Assembly (NCBI GenBank): GCA_049115715.1
Contig: JAGDZQ010000013.1
Coordinates: 62,001 to 126,000, forward strand
Direction: 5' to 3'
DNA: 64,000 nt
Source: JAMZMI01 sp049115715
GTDB lineage: Bacteria; Bacteroidota; Bacteroidia; Cytophagales; Cyclobacteriaceae
A model generated the notes under the pieces. It ran no database searches. It saw nothing but the letters and a program-made list of their open reading frames with translations, and had not been told where the DNA came from. This document shows positions 8,726 through 18,088 of the stretch, in pieces (position 1 is the first letter of the stretch; the number at the start of each line of letters is the position of its first letter). A program made the position numbers and the translations under genes.

Positions 8726-10519
8726 ATGAACTCAAACACGATGTTGCCCCATAAAATCATTTTAGTCATTCTATTTATATCCATTACTATTTCGCGGAAT
8801 GTCGCTCAAGTGATAAGTGGGGAAATGAAAACGTGGCATAAAATAACACTCACATTAGAAGGGCCTGAAACAAGCGAATATGACACCCTGAATCCTTTTC
8901 TCGATTACAGAATGGATGTCACGTTTAAAAACGGCTCTAATGAGGTGATCATACCGGGCTTTTATGCAGCTGATGGTCAGGCAGGAGAAACCAGTGCTAA
9001 AAGTGGAAACAAATGGAAAGTCAGATTTGCTCCCAATATCCCAGGAGAATGGTCTTATCAGATCTCATTTAGAAAAGGGAAAAACGTCTCGGTAAGCGGA
9101 GATAGTAGCGAAGGAGAAGCCGTATCTCCTGACGGAATCACCGGGAGATTTTCTGTGGTAGACACTAATAAAAAGGGAAGAGACCTGAGAGGAAAAGGGA
9201 GATTACTTTACAACAGCAGTCACTACTTGGCATATGAGAGGAATCAAGAGCCTTTCATTAAGGGAGGAGCCAATAGCCCTGAAAACTTACTTGGCTATTA
9301 TCAGTTTGACCAAACTCCTGACAAGCACCGATTCGAGGCTCACAGTGCAGACTGGAAGGATGGAGATCCAACTTGGAAAAATGGAAAAGGAAAGAATCTT
9401 ATCGGCGCACTCAATTACCTCTCTTCGACGGGAACAAATAGTGTTTATTTCCTGACCATGAATGTAATGGGAGATGGAAAAGATGTCTGGCCATGGATCG
9501 ATGATCTGGAGCGATACCGATTTGATGTAAGTAAACTCGACCAATGGGAAGTGGTCTTTGATCACATGGATAAACTAGGACTGGTTAAGCACATCATAAC
9601 TCAGGAAACTGAAAACGAATGCTTGCTTGATATCGGGCAAACAGGAATTCAGCGAAAACTATACTATAGAGAATTGGTTGCACGATTTGCGCATCATCCT
9701 GGCTTGATCTGGAACATGGGCGAAGAAAATGGAATTACCAATTGGTCTCCCATCGGCCAAACGAATAAGCTGAGACTGGACATGATCAAATACATGAAAA
9801 ACCTTGACCCATATGACAACCCTGTGTTTATTCATACTTTACCCTCACAGCAAGATCATGAAAACACCATGACTGGCCTTCTGGGTTCAGAATTGGATGG
9901 AGTGTCGTTTCAAATTCACCATCGACAGGACGCACATAAAACGATTGAAAAATGGAGAGTAAAATCTGAGCAAGCTGGAAAAAAATGGGTGCTCTGGATA
10001 GATGAAATAGGTCCCGCCGGAAAAGGAACTTTGCCTGACAGCAACCCAGCTCAACAAGATAGTGTACGCAAAGAAGTCATATGGTCTTCTCTTCTCGCTG
10101 GGGGTTCTGGTGTTGAGCATTATTTTGGATATAAAGCCGCGCATAATGACCTCAATTGTGAAGACTGGAGAAGTAGGGACAGAATATGGAAACTGACCAC
10201 TAATGCTACTTCTGTATTTTCTAAACTTCCCGTACATGAGATGGAGCCCGCCGATGAACTGCTCGATTCGGAAAATGGACATTGCTTTGCAAAGAAAGGT
10301 CATCATTACATGATCTATCTCGAGTCTGGTGGACAAGCCAAACTCGATTTGAAAGACTACTCTGGGAAATATAAAGTCATGTGGTTTGACCCTGTAAAAG
10401 GAGGAAGCCTGTTAAAAGGAAAAGTGAAGACGCTAAAAGGTGGCACTACCGCATCTCTTGGCCTACCTCCATATGAATCAAATCAAGATTGGGTAGCCCA
10501 AATAACAAAAATCAAATGA
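8726..10519 (+). CDS. DUF5060-domain putative glycoside hydrolase (paralogue 2)
   Basis: A 597-residue paralogue of the protein at 2755, alike over its full length (WHKITLTLEGPETSEYD, GFYAADGQAGETSAKSGNKWK, SKLDQWEV, HPGLIWNMGEENG, KKWVLWIDEIGPAG, GKYKVMWFDPVKGG). The start at 8726 precedes a hydrophobic signal (HKIILVILFISITISRNVAQ); an ATG at 8741 is an alternative and the frame is open upstream to 8666. Catalytic candidates are Glu333/334 (N-M-G-E-E-N) and Glu427 (D-E-I-G), spaced as in the paralogue. It is divergent from the 3-keto operon and followed after 138 bases by the GH105 fusion. Specificity unknown. Confidence 0.75.
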   Translation: MNSNTMLPHKIILVILFISITISRNVAQVISGEMKTWHKITLTLEGPETSEYDTLNPFLDYRMDVTFKNGSNEVIIPGFYAADGQAGETSAKSGNKWKVRFAPNIPGEWSYQISFRKGKNVSVSGDSSEGEAVSPDGITGRFSVVDTNKKGRDLRGKGRLLYNSSHYLAYERNQEPFIKGGANSPENLLGYYQFDQTPDKHRFEAHSADWKDGDPTWKNGKGKNLIGALNYLSSTGTNSVYFLTMNVMGDGKDVWPWIDDLERYRFDVSKLDQWEVVFDHMDKLGLVKHIITQETENECLLDIGQTGIQRKLYYRELVARFAHHPGLIWNMGEENGITNWSPIGQTNKLRLDMIKYMKNLDPYDNPVFIHTLPSQQDHENTMTGLLGSELDGVSFQIHHRQDAHKTIEKWRVKSEQAGKKWVLWIDEIGPAGKGTLPDSNPAQQDSVRKEVIWSSLLAGGSGVEHYFGYKAAHNDLNCEDWRSRDRIWKLTTNATSVFSKLPVHEMEPADELLDSENGHCFAKKGHHYMIYLESGGQAKLDLKDYSGKYKVMWFDPVKGGSLLKGKVKTLKGGTTASLGLPPYESNQDWVAQITKIK

Positions 10520-10657
10520 TCTAAGTCTTACCTAGGATGAAACAATCAAATACAGTGAAGATCGACTTAATAACTAAGCCTTCACCTAAATAGAATCTGA
10601 CTCTTTTTCAAAATCAGACATATTCACATTAAAACAACCCTAACCCGAATCTGCTCT

Positions 10658-13138
10658 ATGAAATCACTCCAACAACAAATCAAAAGACTTTCGCGCTTAA
10701 CCGGAATTCTCATTCCTATTGCACTCTTTCTGCTACTGATATCAACACCACAAAACGTGCACTCGCAGCTAAAGTCCAAGCATTCGCTTAATGCAAAAAA
10801 TGCGAATAACTCTGAGAGTTATCAATCTCTAACTTTCAACGGAGCGTGGTGTTGGTTTTCTGATCCCCGTGCCGTTTACTACGAAGGGCAATACAAGAGG
10901 ACATATTCCGGTTGGGTGGACAATTATGGAGACATCCATGTGGCATTCTACGATCATGATACGAAAAAAATCCATTCGAGGGTGATTTATGATAATCTGG
11001 AAACTGATGATCACGACAATCCCTCCATTTTATTTGATGAAAAAGGAAAGCTTCTGGTCTTCTTTAACAAACACATGCTTGGAGTGCAGCCTCTTTATCT
11101 TATCAAGGCCAGCGAACCTGAAAGCATAGATACCTTTGGAAAGGTAAAGGAGCTGCATCTCAACAATGAGGCAGACGCTGACTTGGGTACTCTCAATCAT
11201 ACGTATACCAACCCAATTAAGCTCTCAGCTGAAAACGGAAGAATTTATCTCTTCTGGAGGGGTACAGACGGGAAACCATCCTACTCATATTCTGATGACA
11301 ATGGAGACAACTGGTCAACAGGAAAAATATTTTTTATGCCAGAAAGGACTTATGGTTTCCGTAGGCCTTACACGAAAGTTTATTCGAACGGGATTGACAA
11401 AATACACTTCACAGTTACCGACGGTCACCCGAGAAATGAAAAAACCAATAGTATTTACTATATGTACTATAAAAATGGTGCTTTCTTCAAAGCAAATGGA
11501 ACTAAGATCAAGGATGTCGAGGATCTTCCTATAACACCCTCAGAAGTAGATAAAATTTATGACGGCACGGCCTCAAAAGCCTGGAACTGGGATATTGCAG
11601 AGGATGTAAGTGGCAACCCCATTGTCGCATACGCGAAATTCCCTGATGACAATAACCACATTTACTGCTATGCAAACTGGAATGGTAAGTGGAATAATCG
11701 AGAATTAATCAACTCAGGTTCGTGGTTCCCTCAAGACATAGAGGGTCAGTATCAGGTAGAACCTAACTACTCTGGAGGGATAAGTATAGACCATGAAAAC
11801 CCAAACACCCTTTACTTATCAGTAAAAAGAGACAGCATTTTTGAAATAGAAAAGTGGGAGACCAAAAACAGCGGAAAGAGCTGGAAAGTATCGCAAATCA
11901 CAAACGGTTCTTCTAAGAATAACATAAGACCATTTGCAGTTAGAGGCGCGAAGGAAGGAAACCCTCTTCAGGTACTTTGGATGCAAAACACCAACTACTA
12001 CTACTTTGCATATCTTCCGGGCTGGGGCGACCTCAAGAAAATGACTTTTAAGGATCGATATCTTACCTCGATCAAATCCAACATACTATCGCCAGCCATC
12101 GATAATCCGCTTACTCAGGATGGAATCAAGAACATCATGAGACAAACGGCTGATTGGCAACTTGCAAACCCAAGAAAAATCCACCCGGTCAATTGGGAAA
12201 ATGGAGCACTCTATACAGGTATAAGAGCACTCTATGAGCTAACAGAAGATCAGAGATACAAGGATGAACTAATTAACATAGGCCAGGCACAAAAATGGAA
12301 ACCTATGAACGATATCTTCCATGCTGATAGATTAACCATTATTGACAACTGGGCATGGCTATATGAACAAGAGAAAGATCCCGATATGATTGACAAGTCT
12401 CAGTGGGTCTTAGATATTCACCTAGCCAGGAATTACAAGAAAGCGACTGATGTGAGGTTCAAAAACAACCCAAACGACATGGAATGGTGGACTTGGTGCG
12501 ATGCGTTATACATGGCTCCTCCATCGTTTGTACAGATGTGGAAGGTGACAGGAGAAGAAAAGTATCTAAGCTATATGGATACTCAATGGTGGAAAACGTC
12601 AGATTACCTTTATTCGCCTAAAGACTCACTCTATTTTAGAGATGATAGGTTCTTCGATCAAATATCCGAAAACGGAACCAACATTTTTTGGTCGAGAGGT
12701 AACGGCTGGGTAATAGCCGGACTTGCCAGGATTCTTGCCTTGCTCCCCGAAGACTATCCGGGTAGAGATAAATTTGAAAACCAATACAGTGAGATGGCTC
12801 ATAAACTGCTCTCGATCCAAGATGAAGATGGTCTGTGGAGAGTTAGCTTGATTGATCCTGAATATCTCAATATCGGGGAATCTAGCGGGAGTTCGTTTTT
12901 CACCTATGCACTTGCTTGGGGACTCAACAATGGCAGGTTGGACGCTAAATACAAGCCGCAGGTTGAGAAAGCATGGAAGGCTCTGTGCAACAATGTCAAC
13001 GAGCAAGGTCGCCTCGGATATGTGCAGCAAGTTGCCGGAGACCCGTATCCATTTTATGAGGATCAATCTCATGTATATGCTACAGGGGCGTTCTTATTGG
13101 CCGGGAAAGAAATGCATCGGTTAATTTCTAATAAATAA
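10658..13138 (+). CDS. BNR_4 beta-propeller fused to GH105 unsaturated uronyl hydrolase
   Basis: An 826-residue exported protein; the N-terminus has a membrane-signal-like stretch (LIPIALFLLLISTPQNVHSQ). Residues about 55-465 are a BNR_4-type propeller (WCWFSDPRAVYYEG, DDHDNPSILFDEKG, RGTDGKPSYSYSDDNGDNW, GFRRPYTKVYS). Residues about 485-820 are a GH105 (alpha/alpha)6 domain: DNWAWLYEQ, WWTWCDALYMAPPSF with Asp615 as the expected general acid, FWSRGNGWVIAGLARIL, and ESSGSSFFTYALAWG. GH105 enzymes remove the 4,5-unsaturated uronic acid left by polysaccharide lyases. BNR_4-type propellers resemble some lyase folds, so the fusion could couple cutting and trimming, but a lyase role for the propeller is inference. 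Confidence 0.85.
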   Translation: MKSLQQQIKRLSRLTGILIPIALFLLLISTPQNVHSQLKSKHSLNAKNANNSESYQSLTFNGAWCWFSDPRAVYYEGQYKRTYSGWVDNYGDIHVAFYDHDTKKIHSRVIYDNLETDDHDNPSILFDEKGKLLVFFNKHMLGVQPLYLIKASEPESIDTFGKVKELHLNNEADADLGTLNHTYTNPIKLSAENGRIYLFWRGTDGKPSYSYSDDNGDNWSTGKIFFMPERTYGFRRPYTKVYSNGIDKIHFTVTDGHPRNEKTNSIYYMYYKNGAFFKANGTKIKDVEDLPITPSEVDKIYDGTASKAWNWDIAEDVSGNPIVAYAKFPDDNNHIYCYANWNGKWNNRELINSGSWFPQDIEGQYQVEPNYSGGISIDHENPNTLYLSVKRDSIFEIEKWETKNSGKSWKVSQITNGSSKNNIRPFAVRGAKEGNPLQVLWMQNTNYYYFAYLPGWGDLKKMTFKDRYLTSIKSNILSPAIDNPLTQDGIKNIMRQTADWQLANPRKIHPVNWENGALYTGIRALYELTEDQRYKDELINIGQAQKWKPMNDIFHADRLTIIDNWAWLYEQEKDPDMIDKSQWVLDIHLARNYKKATDVRFKNNPNDMEWWTWCDALYMAPPSFVQMWKVTGEEKYLSYMDTQWWKTSDYLYSPKDSLYFRDDRFFDQISENGTNIFWSRGNGWVIAGLARILALLPEDYPGRDKFENQYSEMAHKLLSIQDEDGLWRVSLIDPEYLNIGESSGSSFFTYALAWGLNNGRLDAKYKPQVEKAWKALCNNVNEQGRLGYVQQVAGDPYPFYEDQSHVYATGAFLLAGKEMHRLISNK

Positions 13139-13217
13139 GAAAGAAACGAAGAGCAATCAATTTTAGAAGTGCAAAGAGATAGTCTTGCAATGTTGTATCT
13201 CATTTATCTTTTAACCT

Positions 13218-13235
13218 GAGTTAGATACCTAACTC
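13218..13235. repeat. Inverted repeat before GH35 gene
   Basis: GAGTTAG and CTAACTC form a perfect 7-bp inverted repeat with a 4-base spacer (ATAC), 42 bases before the GH35 start codon. It could be an operator half-site pair or a small leader hairpin. No second copy was found by eye upstream of the neighbouring genes. Confidence 0.4.
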
Positions 13236-13276
13236 CATTATAAATACTAAAAAAAGAACTGAAAAATACGTAATGA

Positions 13277-15742
13277 ATGAAACTGAAAAATAACGCAATC
13301 AATCTTCACGCATTATATGGATTAGTATTATTAATGGCTTGCTCGGATGAGAAGGTTTCTCAAGATATCCACCAGATAGAATTGAAGGCACCATACATTT
13401 TTGATGTCTCTGAAATCAAATCTGAGCCTCTTCAATATCTAAAAAAACTAACTGGCAAAAATCCGAAAGGAGATGTAATTAAGGTAAATAATAAGTACGT
13501 AGAAAAAAATGGAAAGCCATGGATACCAATATCAGGAGAGTTTCACTTTTCCAGATACCCTGAGACGCATTGGGAAGATGCTATCCTAAAGATGAAATCA
13601 TCAGGGTTAAATACCATCGCATCCTATATATTTTGGAATCATACCGAAGAAATAGAAGGTGAATTTGATTGGACTGGTAGAAATAATTTAAGGAAATTTG
13701 TTCAACTATGTGCCAAACATAACATGGCCTTCTTTGCGCGAATTGGCCCATGGGTACATGCAGAAGCCAGATATGGAGGTCACCCTGACTGGCTGGTGAA
13801 AAAATGTACGAAACAGACGCTAAGATCTACTCATCCGGATTATATAAAACCAGTTGAACGACTTTATAAAGAAATATCAATTCAGCTAGAAGGATTGTAC
13901 TGGAAAGATGGGGGGCCTATTTATGCCATCCAGCTTGATAATGAAAACTGGGAACATGGAGAGGGGAAAGGGCTCTTTTTGATGGAAGAAGAAAAGCGTC
14001 TCGCGCTGAAATACGGGATGGAAGTACCTATATATACTTGCACGGGATGGGCTAATGCTGAATTTCCTCAAGGTGAGATGATCCCCTCATTCGGATCATA
14101 CGCAGACTATTTTTGGACTCTTGCAGACACGATATATCGGGGACCATCCTTTAGCTTCAGCAAAATAAGACCGGATGGGCAAATAGGAACTGACATGGGG
14201 CTTGAGCAAATCTACGACGACAAGTATCAAAATAACCCGTACTTTACCTGTGAGACGGGCATAGGTATGAACATGGCCTATCATAGAAGAACACAAATCA
14301 CGCCCGACGATAATGCAGCCTTATCGCTTGTAGAAATTGGAAATGGGTGCAATTCAATTGGCTATTTCATCTTTCATGGAGGTAGAAATCCTATGGGTAA
14401 GCTCACCAGAATGAACGAATCCATAGAGACAGGTTTCAACGACAACTCTGTATTCAGCAATGACTTCCAAGCCGCAATAGGAGAATTCGGACAAGTCAGA
14501 GAATCTTTTCATAACTACCCAATCCAATTTGGTCTTTTGTCTGACTTTGGCGAAAAATTGGCCCCCCTAAATCCGATCATTCCTGACGTACATGACGAGA
14601 AACCATACGATTCAAAAGTTCTACAAAGAGCACTAAGAACAGATGGGAAATCAGGATTCCTCTTTGTCAATAATTATGCTAAAAACGACACTCTCTATCA
14701 GTTCAATAACGTGCAGTTTGAAATGAAACTAAAGAGCGAAACACTTCTCGTACCGACAAAACCTGTTGATGTTCCCAAAGGAAGCTTTTTTGTGTGGCCA
14801 CTTAACCTTGATCTTGGAGGTGCGAATTTAAAGTATGCAACCGCTCAACCTTTTGCCAAAATAGAAAGCAACAATACGTATTTCTTCTTTCAAAATGAAG
14901 GCTTAGATGCTGAGTATGTATTTAACAAAAAAAACATTGCTACTATAGAAGGTGCAGGCTTCCAAAAAAAGGAGAAATACAACCTAATTACTCTAAAGAT
15001 AGAAAACCCTGGAACCAGCTGTATCATCAAACTAGCACTATCAGACGGTACTGACCTAACTATTATCACCTTAACCGAGAAGCAAGCTAGAAGATCATAT
15101 CAATACGAAGATTTTCTCTATATCTCGGACGCTGAGATCATACTTTTTAACAAATCAAATATTGAAGTCATAAGCGAAAAAATCAATAACGAACTTTTGG
15201 TCTATCCAAATCAATCGTTGACTGGACTTGTGAGTAAGAGCGATGGAGCATTTTTAAAGTATTCCATAAGTTTTGAAAAGAAGGAAATTCAACTTTCCAA
15301 CAAAAAAATAAACGATGGATCCAATCTTAAAATACCACACAGATACCATGGTGAAAACCCAAGACTGGGAGTTCCGGAGGACAAATACTTTGAAATGGGT
15401 ACAGTGATAGAATTAGACCTACCAAAGAACCTGCTTGCTGACCTATATGATGTAAGATTAGCTGTGGATTACAAAGCCAGTTGTGGACGCTTCTTCGTAA
15501 ACGATGAGTTCGTAATTGATAACTATTACAACGGAGATAAATGGGTACTCAGTGCAAGCCACCTTTTTAGCGATCCTGATTTGAAATACAAGTTGGCTCT
15601 TAAGTTCTTGCCTCTTCACAAAAGCGATCCCATTTATATAGGAGGAAACTATTGGCCAGATATCGCTAAATCGGAGTTTACGCTTGATGTGACTGAGATA
15701 AAGGCAGTTCCTGTTTATAAAGCCGTGTATAACAAAGATTAA
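13277..15742 (+). CDS. GH35 beta-galactosidase, lipoprotein
   Basis: An 821-residue protein with a lipoprotein signal (LHALYGLVLLMAC). The N-terminal half is a GH35 barrel: PISGEFHFSRYPETHWEDAILKMKSSGLNTI, FWNHTEEIEGEFDWTG, and ARIGPWVHAEARYGGHPDWL. The acid/base is Glu223 in QLDNEN and the nucleophile is Glu326 in FTCETGIG, about 100 residues apart as usual for the family. The C-terminal half is beta-rich. Expected reaction: hydrolysis of terminal beta-D-galactose, probably at the cell surface or in the periplasm. It stands between the GH105 fusion and a CotH-like gene on the same strand and is followed by a strong terminator. Confidence 0.9.
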   Translation: MKLKNNAINLHALYGLVLLMACSDEKVSQDIHQIELKAPYIFDVSEIKSEPLQYLKKLTGKNPKGDVIKVNNKYVEKNGKPWIPISGEFHFSRYPETHWEDAILKMKSSGLNTIASYIFWNHTEEIEGEFDWTGRNNLRKFVQLCAKHNMAFFARIGPWVHAEARYGGHPDWLVKKCTKQTLRSTHPDYIKPVERLYKEISIQLEGLYWKDGGPIYAIQLDNENWEHGEGKGLFLMEEEKRLALKYGMEVPIYTCTGWANAEFPQGEMIPSFGSYADYFWTLADTIYRGPSFSFSKIRPDGQIGTDMGLEQIYDDKYQNNPYFTCETGIGMNMAYHRRTQITPDDNAALSLVEIGNGCNSIGYFIFHGGRNPMGKLTRMNESIETGFNDNSVFSNDFQAAIGEFGQVRESFHNYPIQFGLLSDFGEKLAPLNPIIPDVHDEKPYDSKVLQRALRTDGKSGFLFVNNYAKNDTLYQFNNVQFEMKLKSETLLVPTKPVDVPKGSFFVWPLNLDLGGANLKYATAQPFAKIESNNTYFFFQNEGLDAEYVFNKKNIATIEGAGFQKKEKYNLITLKIENPGTSCIIKLALSDGTDLTIITLTEKQARRSYQYEDFLYISDAEIILFNKSNIEVISEKINNELLVYPNQSLTGLVSKSDGAFLKYSISFEKKEIQLSNKKINDGSNLKIPHRYHGENPRLGVPEDKYFEMGTVIELDLPKNLLADLYDVRLAVDYKASCGRFFVNDEFVIDNYYNGDKWVLSASHLFSDPDLKYKLALKFLPLHKSDPIYIGGNYWPDIAKSEFTLDVTEIKAVPVYKAVYNKD

Positions 15743-15787
15743 AAATCAATCTAGCTCCTGAGCAATGTATCAATAAGAAATATGTTG

Positions 15788-15817
15788 AATCCCGAGGCAA
15801 AGTCTCGGGATTTTTTT
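15788..15817 (+). terminator. Rho-independent terminator after GH35
   Basis: A 9-bp perfect stem (AATCCCGAG / CTCGGGATT) with a 7-base loop is followed directly by seven T. It closes the GH35 transcription unit and separates it from the CotH-like gene. Confidence 0.85.
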
Positions 15818-15873
15818 GATTGAAAATAAAGCCTTAATTTCTAAATCTTATTAAAGCAATAACATCAAGCAAA

Positions 15874-17382
15874 ATGATTGCCCCAAAAAACATCTTCTTA
15901 ATATTAATAATTGGGTTCACTCCCATTTATGCGCAGCTAGAGAGAGTAAAAATCGAAGTAGCTCAGTCGAACATAGACCGCTTAGAAAGCGACCCATTCA
16001 ATAGTGAAGATGTATATGGACATTTCTTAGGAGCAGATGGAGTGCGTAGGGACAGTGTTGACATCAATTATCGGGGAGCGTATCAGCTAATAAAATTCAT
16101 TTCGTGGTGGAGAATCGAGCAACGCAACTGGAAAGTCAAAGTGGACAAAGACCAGCGATATAACAATAGAAGAGAATGGAATTATAATTTCGAGCCTCAT
16201 CCCAGGCAGGTCATGGCCTATCTTCTATTTAAGAAGGCGGGAGTGGCAGCTGCTTCGTGTCGACATGTCAAGCTTTCCCTCAATGGAAAGGACATGGGTA
16301 TCTATTCTGAATATGAGGATATTGATAACAAACGCTGGCTTACGGACAAATTTGGAGACAATGACGGAGACCTTTTTAAGGCAGCTTTTGATATCCCAAA
16401 CGAGCCACGATACTTCGCAGGATTGAATGATCTTGGCGATGATGATGAGGATTATTTCTGGCATTACAGAAAAAAAACCAATAACAATGATGAAGCCGAA
16501 TTCGACTATAGCTTACTACTCGAATTTATTAAAACTATAAACGACACTCCCGACAACCAATTTGAGCAAACACTGAAGGAAAACTTCGACACTGACTCAT
16601 TTATTAAATATCTGGTTGTGGCAAATTTTATTTCCAACTGGGACAGCTATCCTGTTAGGCCTAAGAACTATTGGTTATATCATAATCCGACAGACAATAG
16701 GTGGACATTCATTCCCTGGGATCTTGACGCTACCTTTCAAACAGAAACCTCACCTATCAACCAAATGGGTACGGATGCAAGCATATTCTATCAGTTTGAT
16801 AAATATGAACCTTATAATCTACAGCCTCAAGAAGGATCTGAGAGACCTTTAGTTAGGAAAATGATGATGCATGAGTCTTTTAGAAACGCATACATTCTAG
16901 AGTATCAAAAAGCACTCAAAACTTATCTAAAGGAGAGCACACTGGTCTCTATGATTGACTCTCTTAAAACACTTGTAACTCCAAGTGCTTCTGCGTCTGA
17001 CTTAAGCACTTACACGAATGAAGTTCGAGATATGAAAAACTTCATATCAAACAGAACTCGTTTAGTTGCTGCAGAAGCCAATTCATTTGTAATTGAGATA
17101 GACGAAAATTCCCCTCTGACAACTAATCCTGCAGAAAAAGACCTTAGTATTTTCTATAATGAAAAACTAATCAAAATCAAGTCAAAGTCTGTTCCAACTT
17201 CAAATATCAACCTCTCGCTGACCGATTTAGGAGGAAAAAAACAAACTATTGTTAAAACCCAATATTCTCAGGGTGATACACACTATTTGGAAATTTCAAC
17301 TCAAAACATCGTCTCTGGGATTTATATATTACAGCTAACAAAGGGTGATGTTATTCAAACAAGAAAAATATTTATCCCTTAG
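15874..17382 (+). CDS. CotH-kinase-family protein with T9SS sorting tail
   Basis: A 502-residue secreted protein. It has a signal peptide (FLILIIGFTPIYAQ), then a CotH domain at about residues 25-400: LNGKDMGIYSEYEDIDNKRWL is the family's nucleotide-site region, DGDLFKAAFD follows, and NFISNWDSYPVRPKNYWLY with FIPWDLDATFQ supplies the Asp-x-Asp expected to bind metal. The last about 75 residues are a type IX secretion C-terminal domain (INLSLTDLGGKKQ...GIYILQLTKGDVIQTRKIFIP). CotH is known as an atypical protein kinase on spore coats; in Bacteroidota its role is mostly untested. Its place between GH35 and GH117 suggests a surface role in glycan use, perhaps phosphorylating a sugar or a surface protein; this is inference. 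Confidence 0.8.
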   Translation: MIAPKNIFLILIIGFTPIYAQLERVKIEVAQSNIDRLESDPFNSEDVYGHFLGADGVRRDSVDINYRGAYQLIKFISWWRIEQRNWKVKVDKDQRYNNRREWNYNFEPHPRQVMAYLLFKKAGVAAASCRHVKLSLNGKDMGIYSEYEDIDNKRWLTDKFGDNDGDLFKAAFDIPNEPRYFAGLNDLGDDDEDYFWHYRKKTNNNDEAEFDYSLLLEFIKTINDTPDNQFEQTLKENFDTDSFIKYLVVANFISNWDSYPVRPKNYWLYHNPTDNRWTFIPWDLDATFQTETSPINQMGTDASIFYQFDKYEPYNLQPQEGSERPLVRKMMMHESFRNAYILEYQKALKTYLKESTLVSMIDSLKTLVTPSASASDLSTYTNEVRDMKNFISNRTRLVAAEANSFVIEIDENSPLTTNPAEKDLSIFYNEKLIKIKSKSVPTSNINLSLTDLGGKKQTIVKTQYSQGDTHYLEISTQNIVSGIYILQLTKGDVIQTRKIFIP

Positions 17383-18088
17383 TTGTAAATCGCTTGCCAA
17401 CAATCCGTTGATTCAGGCTGAAACTGGACAGAATTACCCAACTAGAATTATAAGATGTTTCTTAAGTTGAAGCACACCATCACCTAAGCAATACTATAGA
17501 CATAAACTGAACATCGATCTTCAGACATATTTTTCAACCAGCTAGTTTTCACCCGCAGCTAGTTTTGAATATGAAATATAGTTGTGGAAACTCAAGAATT
17601 ACCAGTGGCAAAGTGTCATGAAAATACTGCAATCCCTCAAACTCCTCTAACACATCTCCATCTGGTATTTTTCTGTTTTTTCCTATGTCAAGAACTGAAC
17701 AGAGACTGGTAATTTATGAAAGTGTTAACATTGCTAATGGTGCAGTTCATTGAGACCGAATGTCAGCAGTCTCTCAATACAGGGTTGCACGTTCATTATT
17801 AATAGCTAAAAAGCAGAAAAATTCTAACAGAAGATATTCGTGAAATAATCGTGATCTTTCGTTTCAACTTTCAAAAACATAAAATTGATTCTCTATTAAG
17901 GTCAGAAAACTAGACATAAACTGAGCAGCGTATCTTGCTTCGAAGATTTCATCCTTGCGAAAGCTTGATCCTTATTGATCTTTAATAGCTTTATGAATGC
18001 AAAAAAATGTACACATAGCAACACTCACATTTTTTTATATTTACAAATACTAAACAATTGATTATTAACCTATAAACTAACATATCCA
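17383..18088. other. 706-bp gene-free gap with short repeats
   Basis: No convincing gene is seen here. It contains four same-strand copies of a degenerate AACTGrrCAk motif (17422, 17505, 17693, 17919) and an imperfect duplication of about 25 bp (17498 and 17911) that starts with the identical TAGACATAAACTGA. The end probably carries the GH117 promoter (TATATTTA at 18036 differs from TAnnTTTG at one base). A decayed gene or mobile element is possible. Confidence 0.45.

Noticed and set aside
9887..10336. Minus-strand open frame of about 150 codons inside the DUF5060 paralogue 2
   Set aside because: It lies antisense to a well supported gene and has no recognisable domain; likely a by-product of codon bias.
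10590..10622. TCTGA...TCAGA weak inverted repeat before the GH105 fusion
   Set aside because: Only 5-bp arms with a 13-base gap; expected by chance in AT-rich DNA.
12626..13072. Minus-strand open frame of about 148 codons inside the GH105 domain
   Set aside because: The plus-strand frame has clear GH105 motifs over the same bases; the antisense frame has none.
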